Shown in pieces: positions 47,664-53,601 of a stretch of DNA of 64,000 nucleotides. This DNA is from Zavarzinella sp. (GTDB lineage: Bacteria; Planctomycetota; Planctomycetia; Gemmatales; Gemmataceae). The stretch lies in assembly GCA_041399155.1 (NCBI GenBank), contig JAWKTI010000008.1, positions 45,142 to 109,141 on the forward strand, in the 5' to 3' direction. A model generated the notes under the pieces. The model did not search any database and had not been told where the DNA came from. It worked only from the letters and a program-made list of their open reading frames with translations. Position 1 is the stretch's first letter. Each line of letters starts with the position of its first letter. The translations under genes and the position numbers were made by a program.

Positions 47664-48108
47664 AGCTGTAGCCGACTCAAGTGATACCGTTGCCCAATTG
47701 CTTTAAAGTATATCAGATTGTCAAGATCACAAAAATGAATTCGGGTGGTTTTTTCCACGAACTAATCAATTGACTTTGTGAATTCCCCCTTCGCACTGCT
47801 TAAACTTACGATAGAAAATCAGGCGCATTCCATCATACTCAGATAAGCGGCGTTTCCCTGCTATCAGCAGGCTGTCATAGTGCGGTAAATTTATGGGGGA
47901 GAATCCCCCGCGATGGCAAGGCTCCCCTTCGGCTCGGGGACACGGTTTCCTCCCCATCTTCCGCGCTTCCATCCATGGTCGCTTGTGCAGACAGGTCCCC
48001 TCCGTTGCCCCTCCGGCCATTGACCACCGCTCCCCCCTTTCCGGTCTGCCTCGAATTCGAGCAAGCGCGGGCGCTTGCCCGACATTTTCGTTACTGGGGA
48101 GGCAGGTC
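47664..48108. other. Intergenic region between the ATPase and ardC genes
   Basis: About 440 bases between divergent genes. From 47880 the composition rises sharply in G+C, with two short hairpins: GGGGGA/TCCCCC at 47895-47909 and a longer palindrome at 48061-48078 (separate entry). Open frames here on both strands lack ribosome sites and family likeness. Both promoters should lie here; the G+C-rich part looks like a structured leader. Confidence 0.4.
48061..48078 (+). promoter_or_regulatory. Palindrome in the ardC leader
   Basis: GCAAGCGC and GCGCTTGC form a perfect 8-bp stem around GG, ending 30 bases before the ardC start and 17 before its GGGGAGG site. It could be an operator for a dimeric repressor or an RNA hairpin that acts on the start. 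Which of these applies cannot be told from sequence. Confidence 0.45.
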
Positions 48109-49002
48109 ATGCACACTGCAAAAAAGGATCACTACCAATTGATTACCAGCCGGATCGTCGAACAACTGGAAGCCGGTGTTCGACCCTGGCACCAACCATG
48201 GAACGCCAAGCATGCAGCGGGTTCCATCACTCGCCCTTTACGGTTTAACGGTCAGAAATACCACGGCATTAATGTGGTAGTCCTCTGGCTTTCCGGCCTG
48301 GAAGGTGGGTTTTCCTGCCCGATCTGGATGACTTTTCAGCAGGCGAAAGAACTGGGAGCCTACGTCAAGAAAGGCCAGAAAGGCACCACGGTGGTTTATG
48401 CCAACCAGATTGAAAAGAGCGAAACCGACCCCGAAACTGGTGAGGAAACCACGCAGAAAATCCCTTTCCTGAAGTCGTACACGGTCTTTAATGTGGACCA
48501 GATTGAAGGATTGCCCACCCACTACTATGCCCGCGAGAAGCAAAACACCAACGACCAGGAACGACTGAACCACGTGGAAGAGTACTTCCGGAACACCCTG
48601 GCCACTGTCAAACATGGTGGGGAGCGGGCTTTCTATCACCCTCGCGAAGATTACATTCAGTTGCCGGACTATGCCACGTTCGACAACCGGGAGCGATATT
48701 ACAGCACCTTCGCCCATGAAGCCGTGCACTGGACCGGACACGAACGCCGGTTACATCGTCAGTTGGACAAGAACCGCTTTGGCGATGCTGCTTACAGTAT
48801 CGAAGAACTCATTGCAGAATTGGGTGCTGCTTTTCTCTGTGCCGATCTGCAGATTACCCCCGAAGTGATGCCGGAACATGCCAGCTATCTGCACTCCTGG
48901 CTACGCGTTCTGAAAGAGGATGCCCGAGCCATTTTCACCGCAGCCGCCCAAGCCGAAAAAGCCGTTGAATTCCTGCACAACCTGCAGCCAATGACGGAAT
49001 AA
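48109..49002 (+). CDS. ardC: ArdC-type antirestriction / ssDNA-binding protein with zincin domain
   Basis: A 297-residue protein whose start MHTAKKDHYQ is set by a GGGGAGG site seven bases upstream; a long upstream extension of the frame is rejected. Residues about 1-120 form the ArdC-N ssDNA-binding domain, with ITSRIVEQLEAGVRPWHQPW and ITRPLRFNGQKYHGINVVVL. Residues about 165-290 form the metallopeptidase-like domain, with HEAVHWTGH as the HExxH zinc motif. ArdC proteins protect incoming plasmid DNA from host restriction and bind single strands during conjugation. The gene opens a run of plasmid-type genes. Confidence 0.88.
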   Translation: MHTAKKDHYQLITSRIVEQLEAGVRPWHQPWNAKHAAGSITRPLRFNGQKYHGINVVVLWLSGLEGGFSCPIWMTFQQAKELGAYVKKGQKGTTVVYANQIEKSETDPETGEETTQKIPFLKSYTVFNVDQIEGLPTHYYAREKQNTNDQERLNHVEEYFRNTLATVKHGGERAFYHPREDYIQLPDYATFDNRERYYSTFAHEAVHWTGHERRLHRQLDKNRFGDAAYSIEELIAELGAAFLCADLQITPEVMPEHASYLHSWLRVLKEDARAIFTAAAQAEKAVEFLHNLQPMTE

Positions 49003-49150
49003 TCTTCCTTTCCTGCCCGCTCCTTTCCTTTCAGTTGATCCCTTGTGCGGGTCATCAGGTTCCTGAAAATGGTTTTCCGCCCGGTAAATCGGTGCTGGCC
49101 GGACACCACGGCCTAGTGATGGGCAGGCTTAAAACCGCCGCCGTGCCGGA

Positions 49151-49201
49151 TCAAGGGGAAAATCGGTTCCCCCTGAAGGTTCCCCCCAATTTTCCCCTTG
49201 A
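49151..49201 (+). repeat. Large inverted repeat upstream of the first small gene
   Basis: TCAAGGGGAAAAT pairs perfectly with ATTTTCCCCTTGA across a 25-base loop, and the stem continues with one bulge into CCGG on both sides. The loop is itself C-rich with two runs of Cs. It lies in a 290-base gap after ardC with no gene. A regulatory RNA, a protection element or a transfer or replication site are all possible; the sequence does not decide. Confidence 0.5.
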
Positions 49202-49249
49202 CCGGTACGCTACGCCACGGACTGAAGCGGTTTTTTGTCGCTGCCATCA

Positions 49250-49268
49250 GGCCGCGGTGGTCGCGGCC
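49250..49268 (+). promoter_or_regulatory. G+C-rich hairpin directly before the ribosome site of the next gene
   Basis: GGCCGCG and CGCGGCC form a perfect 7-bp stem around a five-base loop, ending 12 bases before the AAGGAG site of the next small gene. On mRNA it would sit just before the ribosome site and may affect loading. Confidence 0.45.
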
Positions 49269-49293
49269 CGTCACCCAACCAAGGAGAAAAAAC

Positions 49294-49491
49294 ATGTCTC
49301 AAGCAACCAACGATAAATCCCCCAGCATGATTGCCTATCAAGTGCGTGACCGGGGCACGGAGAAAGGGATCTGGACCCGCATCGGCAGTGCCTGGTCGCA
49401 CAAAGATGGCAAAGGCTTCAGCATTCAGCTCGATTCGGTGCCTCTCGATGGCCGGATCACCCTGCGAAGCGCTAGCGAAGCCAAAGCATAA
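49294..49491 (+). CDS. Small hypothetical protein (65 residues)
   Basis: MSQATNDKSPS to SASEAKA, with AAGGAG about seven bases upstream of the ATG. It has a compact beta-rich pattern with WTRIGSAWSHKDGKGFSIQL, a segment found in small proteins of integrative elements and plasmids. Neighbours on both sides are similarly small and on the same strand. Confidence 0.65.
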   Translation: MSQATNDKSPSMIAYQVRDRGTEKGIWTRIGSAWSHKDGKGFSIQLDSVPLDGRITLRSASEAKA

Positions 49492-49527
49492 GCAACAGTT
49501 CCAGCAACACTTTTTAGGAGAATGATC

Positions 49528-49680
49528 ATGAGCCACTTCGATTTTCATCACGTCCAATCCCGCCTATATGACCTCGCTGTCGAACTGGCCGCAGGCTGCG
49601 ACCAGGAGTTCGATGCCACCTACGACGAACTGGAACGGCAGTTCGATGAAATCCGCTTTTCCCTGCAACATGCTGAATAA
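49528..49680 (+). CDS. Very small hypothetical protein (50 residues)
   Basis: An acidic 50-residue helical protein reading MSHFDFHHVQSRLYDLAVEL to FSLQHAE, with AGGAG about ten bases upstream of the ATG. It is part of the tight run of small genes between the 65-residue and 179-residue proteins, and the next gene starts ten bases after its stop. No family recognised. Confidence 0.55.
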   Translation: MSHFDFHHVQSRLYDLAVELAAGCDQEFDATYDELERQFDEIRFSLQHAE

Positions 49681-49690
49681 GGAGGTTCCT

Positions 49691-50230
49691 ATGCACTTTC
49701 GCCTGTTTGTCACCGCAACTTTTCCGCTGACCGAATCATCGCAATCGGTGCGGGAGCAAGTCTACGACCAGCTCGTCAACGATGAGAGCTTCTGTGGCAG
49801 TGGGGGTCGGTTCGGCACACCACTCTGCGACTGGTTCGTCATTGGTGGCCGCTGGAGCGGCCTCTTTTCGCCGAAACCGGAGTTCGAAGCCTACCGCAAT
49901 GCCATCCGGAAACAGATCCCCAGTCTGGCCCATGACCGCTGGTCAGAAAAGGAGATTTTGCAGCACCGCGATACCCTGGAACAGGTTTGGAAGGATCTGG
50001 GTGGGCAGGATTGTTCCCCTTACTTCCGCAACAGCACCTGCCTGATTGGGTACGATGATGATGCCTTCGTGCTGGATCAGGCAACCATGGACCGCTGGCT
50101 GGAACCCTATCTGGGCACCGAAATCTACCGGGATGCCAGTCACTGTGAGTTCGTCGACCTCGATGAAGACCTCCTGTTACGTCATTCCGTTGGTCAGAAA
50201 TGGCTGATTATCATCGATTACCACAGCTAA
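49691..50230 (+). CDS. Hypothetical protein with DWFVIGGRWSG motif (179 residues)
   Basis: Start MHFRLFVTATF follows AAGGAGG at the end of the preceding gene. The protein is acidic, with the conserved-looking core FGTPLCDWFVIGGRWSGLFS (about 39-58) and a C-terminal half with many aromatic residues. Proteins with this core are common in mobile elements of soil bacteria, mostly unnamed. No catalytic motif seen. Confidence 0.65.
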   Translation: MHFRLFVTATFPLTESSQSVREQVYDQLVNDESFCGSGGRFGTPLCDWFVIGGRWSGLFSPKPEFEAYRNAIRKQIPSLAHDRWSEKEILQHRDTLEQVWKDLGGQDCSPYFRNSTCLIGYDDDAFVLDQATMDRWLEPYLGTEIYRDASHCEFVDLDEDLLLRHSVGQKWLIIIDYHS

Positions 50231-50240
50231 GGAGAGTGCC

Positions 50241-50519
50241 ATGAAGATTACCGTTCAAGAAATTGCCCGTCATCGCAATGGCATTAGTGGGGAACCGTTC
50301 CACGTGATCTGCTTCACCGACTCCACGGAAGGCCCGATGCTGGGCATTGTTTTCCAAAAGCCCCACCATGTGGCGGTGCTGCAAATGGAGCAGTTGGCCA
50401 AGGGCAATATCGCCTTCGGCAGCAATTCCTGGCGTGGCGACCAGTACGAGCCACTGCTGAGACAAGTGATTGAGCAGTGGGAAAGAATCGAATTTGTAAC
50501 CCTTTTCGCAGGAGAATAA
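50241..50519 (+). CDS. Hypothetical protein (92 residues)
   Basis: MKITVQEIARHRNGISGEPF to TLFAGE, with an AAGGAGAG site just upstream. The last third contains WRGDQYEPLLRQVIEQWER, of which a copy recurs in the mosaic gene directly downstream. It may be a small nucleic-acid or regulatory protein of the element; no family recognised. Confidence 0.6.
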   Translation: MKITVQEIARHRNGISGEPFHVICFTDSTEGPMLGIVFQKPHHVAVLQMEQLAKGNIAFGSNSWRGDQYEPLLRQVIEQWERIEFVTLFAGE

Positions 50520-50571
50520 CCATGCAATCCAACATCATTGTCAATCCGTTCTACTCTGCCCGAACTGGCGA
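50509..50571 (+). repeat. Direct repeat, copy 1 (of the methyltransferase 5' end)
   Basis: A 63-base segment that includes a ribosome site (AGGAGAATAACC) and the first 17 codons, matching 50810-50872 with only four mismatches at a distance of 301 bases. It is the left half of the mosaic mini-gene. Confidence 0.75.
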
Positions 50572-50626
50572 TCAGTACGAGCCACAGCTTAGGGCTGTCA
50601 TCGACCATTGGGAAAGGAGGGACTAA
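50522..50626 (+). CDS. Mosaic mini-gene built from parts of its two neighbours (34 residues)
   Basis: Reads MQSNIIVNPFYSARTG then DQYEPQLRAVIDHWERRD. The first part copies the start of the methyltransferase gene at 50823, and the second copies the end of the 92-residue gene before it. The parts meet at TGGCGA, which is present in both sources. It overlaps the next start as TAATG. Probably a recombination scar that stays translatable and keeps coupling intact; a real product is doubtful. Confidence 0.5.
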   Translation: MQSNIIVNPFYSARTGDQYEPQLRAVIDHWERRD

Positions 50627-50820
50627 TGAACCAGGCACCCCAAATTGCCATCGTCTGGCAGATCGAGGATGTGCGGGAAGTTCGCCCCGATCTCAGCAAT
50701 GACCAATGCTGGCAGGTGCTGCAAGCCTGTAAACGGTACCATGATGCCTCAGTCGGCATCAACTGGGACGTAATCCGCAGCACCGCCGACCATCTGTTTG
50801 AACCCCAATCAGGAGAATAA
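50626..50820 (+). CDS. Hypothetical protein (64 residues)
   Basis: Start MNQAPQIAIVWQ, overlapping the mosaic gene stop by one base (TAATG), with GGAAAGGAGG upstream. It is helical and acidic, with DVREVRPDLSNDQCWQVLQA followed by a C-terminal INWDVIRSTADHLF. No family recognised. The next gene starts three bases later. Confidence 0.6.
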   Translation: MNQAPQIAIVWQIEDVREVRPDLSNDQCWQVLQACKRYHDASVGINWDVIRSTADHLFEPQSGE

Positions 50821-50872
50821 CCATGCAATCCAATATCATTGTTAATCCGTTCTATGCTGCCCGAACTGGCGA
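50810..50872 (+). repeat. Direct repeat, copy 2 (at the methyltransferase start)
   Basis: Second copy of the 63-base segment at 50509-50571; here it is continuous with the rest of the methyltransferase gene, so this is probably the original. Confidence 0.75.
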
Positions 50873-51569
50873 ACTCCCTACTCCCAATCTGCAGTATGCC
50901 CGCCTGCCAGCAGTTCCGCTCAATGGCAGTCCGGTTCCCCACTTAACCAGTCTCTACCATTGGCACCGTGCTGGAGAATATGGCGACCGACGTTACCCTG
51001 GCAACTGTGGTGGTAACCTGATCAAAGACCTGCTGAACTATTTTCAGCCCCGCCGAGTGCTCGACCCGATGAGCGGATCGGGCACCTGTGCCGATGTTTG
51101 CCGTGAATTGCAGATTCCCTATCTGGAATTCGATATTCACCTCGGCTTCGATGCCTGTGACCCCGAACATTTTGCCAAACTGCCCGAGGTAGATTTCATC
51201 TGGAGCCATCCCGCTTATTGGCGCATGAAACTCTACAGTCCCGACCCACGGGACCTATCGCGGGCCGCTACGCTGGAGCAATTTCTCCAGCGCTATGGGC
51301 AGTTCATCCGCAATTGTGCCAGCAAACTGACCCCAGGTGGAAAGCTGGCTATCCTGATGGGTGACTACCAGGACAAGGAAATTGGCTTCGTCCCCCTCAC
51401 CTATCACACGAAACGACTGGCGTTTGCTGCCGGTTTGCAGCAGCACTGCACTGATATCATCCGATTCAGTCATGGTGCCAGCAGCAGCCGAAAACGCTAC
51501 CGTTCCGCATTCATCCCCGGCCTGCACGATACCTGCATGATTTTTCAGAAAGAAAGGACTGCCCAATGA
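50823..51569 (+). CDS. DNA-methyltransferase-like protein
   Basis: A 248-residue protein with a SAM-binding motif VLDPMSGSGTCADV (D81, G86) and a catalytic-type motif SHPAYWRM (128-135), in the place of the SPPY/DPPY motif of N6-adenine or N4-cytosine DNA methyltransferases. The region before motif I has HLTSLYHWHRAGEYGDRRYPG. The His in SHPAYW is unlike the usual Pro of SPPY and should be checked. Association with ArdC and ParA fits an element protecting its own DNA. No restriction gene is adjacent. RBS AGGAGAATAACC. Confidence 0.7.
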   Translation: MQSNIIVNPFYAARTGELPTPNLQYARLPAVPLNGSPVPHLTSLYHWHRAGEYGDRRYPGNCGGNLIKDLLNYFQPRRVLDPMSGSGTCADVCRELQIPYLEFDIHLGFDACDPEHFAKLPEVDFIWSHPAYWRMKLYSPDPRDLSRAATLEQFLQRYGQFIRNCASKLTPGGKLAILMGDYQDKEIGFVPLTYHTKRLAFAAGLQQHCTDIIRFSHGASSSRKRYRSAFIPGLHDTCMIFQKERTAQ

Positions 51570-51865
51570 CCATCATCACCCTCACGGAAGACCAATTCGA
51601 CGACCAGTTTCCGTTAATGGTCAACCACTTGAACAGCATGGCAGGCTGGGCCATCGGTGAACAGTCTGGCTGCCTGTTCGAAACCTATGGGCCAGAACTG
51701 GTGTTCGTTCGGCAACAGCCTACCAACCACATCTGGACGCTGGTCGATACCGACCACGGCCTGGTGCTGCTCAGTGGCTTCCACACCATCAACCGCGTGG
51801 GCTACCTGATTAGCACAATGCCGGTGCCCGCCGGTCACCAATATGAGGTGCCACTCGACAAGTAG
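51566..51865 (+). CDS. Hypothetical protein (99 residues)
   Basis: Starts inside the last codons of the methyltransferase gene (four-base overlap, ATGA). It is a compact alpha/beta protein with LTEDQFDDQFPLMVNHLNS followed by MAGWAIGEQSGCLFETYG and VLLSGFHTINRVGYLIST. It ends the run of small genes; a strong terminator follows. No family recognised, although similar proteins are typical of plasmid regions. Confidence 0.6.
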   Translation: MTIITLTEDQFDDQFPLMVNHLNSMAGWAIGEQSGCLFETYGPELVFVRQQPTNHIWTLVDTDHGLVLLSGFHTINRVGYLISTMPVPAGHQYEVPLDK

Positions 51866-51889
51866 CACTCAACCGCAAGGAAACACCTC

Positions 51890-51920
51890 AGAGGTGGGCC
51901 ATCGGCTCACCTCTTTTTTT
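51890..51920 (+). terminator. Strong rho-independent terminator
   Basis: AGAGGTGGGCC pairs with GGCTCACCTCT (one G-U) across an ATC loop, and the stem ends in seven T residues (51914-51920). It begins 24 bases after the stop of the 99-residue gene and closes the small-gene run that starts with ardC. Confidence 0.8.
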
Positions 51921-52100
51921 GTTCCCACGTGCGGGAAATTCACCAGAAGAATGAGCGAATCTTAATCTGTACGCCCATTCAGATATGTGCAGCTTCTCAG
52001 ATTTTGCATAATATTCCAACGAGCATGAGAATATTGATAGCCCGACGAGGAGATAGCACATAAATGTGTCAGACATCTTCCCTATGCAGGGCATAGGACG

Positions 52101-52246
52101 GTTTTCCACTGGAAAACTGGCGGTTGGTGCGGCCAACCAGCCCGACTTTCCACTGGAAAGTTGACAACAAAACCTGCCAGCCAAATGCACCGCCTGCCAT
52201 CTGGCATTCTGGATTGCCAACTTGCTGGCAAGCATGTTGGCATGCT
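52101..52246. promoter_or_regulatory. Cluster of palindromes upstream of parA (candidate partition site or operator array)
   Basis: Perfect palindromes follow each other: GTTTTCCACTGGAAAAC at 52101-52117, GGTTGG-TGCGG-CCAACC at 52122-52138, CTTTCCACTGGAAAG at 52146-52160, TTGCCA-ACTTGC-TGGCAA at 52214-52231 and AGCATG-TTGG-CATGCT at 52231-52246. The first and third share the core TTTCCACTGGAAA with centres 44 bases apart. Direct copies of TGGCATTCTGG are at 52202 and 52323. ParA/RHH partition systems bind such sites next to their genes. The region 51921-52409 holds no convincing gene. Confidence 0.55.
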
Positions 52247-52409
52247 GACAAGATTGTTTTTCCAATAACAATTCTACTTGCAAACAACCCAACCAGCCAA
52301 CAAACTGGCCAGCTTGCCCCGTGGCATTCTGGTCACAGTGCTGGCCATTCCGCTGGCAACGGTGTTTTTCAGCTTGCTGGAAGGACAGTTTCTCGGCAAG
52401 CTGCCAGTC

Positions 52410-53060
52410 ATGATTATTGCAATTGCCAATTCAAAAGGTGGGGTGGGGAAGAGCACGCTTGCAGTGCATCTTGCCGCCTGGCTACACACCCAGGGACACA
52501 AGGTCATTCTGGCTGACTGCGATACCCAGCAGTCATCTTCGGTCTGGATCAAAGAGGCAGCACCCGAGGTAACCACCATTCGGTTGCAGGATCCGGAAGA
52601 TATTTTGCAGGAATTACCGCAACTTCGGAATGAAGCCGATTTTGTCATCGCGGATGGGCCGGGGAGCAACACGGAAACCAGTCGGGCATTATTATTGCGA
52701 GCCGATCTGGCACTCGTACCTTGCAAAGCCTCCATGCTCGAAGTGCGGGCACTGGCCAAAGCCACGGAAGTATTACGCACCAGCCAGGATATCCGCCACG
52801 GACGACCGGAAGCGATCATTATTCTCAGCATGGTGGGGAAAAATTATCGGCTCACCAAAGATATGCAGGATGCTGCCCAGGCCTTAAATCTGCCGGTAGC
52901 GAAACAGGCGTTGATTTTACGGCAGGTCTATGCGGATGCCCCCGGTCAGGGCACGGTTGTCTGGCAGATGGGAAGCAGAGCAGTGGATGCTGCCAAAGAG
53001 GTGCAGGCGATCTTCCGAGAAATCCTGCCCCAGGCAGTCAAAACCAAAAGGAGGGCATGA
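52410..53060 (+). CDS. parA: ParA-family partition ATPase
   Basis: A 216-residue ATPase starting at MIIAIANSKGGVGKST, a deviant Walker A (K9, K14). The later motifs are ILADCDTQQSSSVW (Walker A') and VIADGPGSNTETSRALL (Walker B). Its length is that of the small plasmid-type ParA (type Ib/ParF), without the N-terminal DNA-binding part of P1 ParA. An upstream extension of the frame runs over the palindrome cluster and is rejected. A small RHH-like gene overlaps its end by four bases, the usual order for segregation cassettes. Confidence 0.88.
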   Translation: MIIAIANSKGGVGKSTLAVHLAAWLHTQGHKVILADCDTQQSSSVWIKEAAPEVTTIRLQDPEDILQELPQLRNEADFVIADGPGSNTETSRALLLRADLALVPCKASMLEVRALAKATEVLRTSQDIRHGRPEAIIILSMVGKNYRLTKDMQDAAQALNLPVAKQALILRQVYADAPGQGTVVWQMGSRAVDAAKEVQAIFREILPQAVKTKRRA

Positions 53061-53389
53061 TGGCTGAACGTCGACCGCTGGTAGAAGGCCTGCAAACCAT
53101 CGAAGAGGTGGAAAAATCGTTCGTTTATGGTGGGAAGGTGAAAAAAGAAGAAGTGGCAGCTCCAGTGGCCACGACAGCACCCATTACTGCACCAGCTCAG
53201 GCTCCGGTTTCCATGTATGGTGCGGGACGCATTCCACTAACCACGCGGGTGAAACCGGAATTAGCCAGCAGTCTCAAGCGTATCTCGCTGGAACGCCAAC
53301 TGGCTGGCATCCAGCCATGCTCGATGCAGGACATCGTTGAAGAGGCCCTCGAACTATGGCTGGTGAAACAAAATCAGGTCGCATTGTGA
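53057..53389 (+). CDS. Small ParA partner, ribbon-helix-helix-like
   Basis: A 110-residue protein; two ATGs follow each other and GGAGG lies a few bases before, so the start may be either. The N-terminal half is Pro/Ala-rich and flexible. The C-terminal half, TTRVKPELASSLKRISLER then CSMQDIVEEALELWLV, has the pattern of ribbon-helix-helix DNA-binding proteins. It overlaps parA by four bases. The likely role is to bind the partition site and stimulate ParA, as ParG does with ParF. Confidence 0.65.
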   Translation: MMAERRPLVEGLQTIEEVEKSFVYGGKVKKEEVAAPVATTAPITAPAQAPVSMYGAGRIPLTTRVKPELASSLKRISLERQLAGIQPCSMQDIVEEALELWLVKQNQVAL

Positions 53390-53401
53390 AGAAATCTTCA
53401 C
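53386..53401 (+). other. Short stem-loop over the stop codon of the ParA partner
   Basis: GTGAAGA and TCTTCAC form a perfect 7-bp stem around AA, covering the TGA stop. It is followed by an A+T-rich tract without a T-run. A weak terminator or 3'-end protection is possible. Confidence 0.35.
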
Positions 53402-53449
53402 TCAAAACGGAAATTTTCAAAATATTTGGAAAGATTTTCTGAATTTACT

Positions 53450-53479
53450 TTGACAACGGGAAAACAGATCGCGTAACCT
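53450..53479 (+). promoter_or_regulatory. Possible promoter for the giant YD-repeat gene
   Basis: TTGACA at 53450-53455 is followed after 18 bases by TAACCT at 53474-53479. The -35 box is perfect but the -10 box matches the consensus at only three positions. It lies about 120 bases before the chosen start. Confidence 0.3.
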
Positions 53480-53601
53480 ACCCACATTCAACAACATAAT
53501 GTGTGTTGTGCCTTCGTATCCGTTGCCTAACTCTCTTTCAATCCGATCGTTTGCCAAGGCAACTCGTTGGCGTTTCCTCATGGTCCCAGAGGTACAGTCG
53601 G

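Noticed and set aside
47893..48108. Upstream extension of the ardC frame by 72 residues
   Set aside because: The extension is Pro/Arg/Ser-rich, covers two hairpins and has no match to the ArdC N-terminus; a perfect ribosome site marks the internal start.
52278..52409. Upstream extension of the parA frame by 44 residues
   Set aside because: It overlies non-coding repeats, and ParA proteins start just before the Walker A motif.
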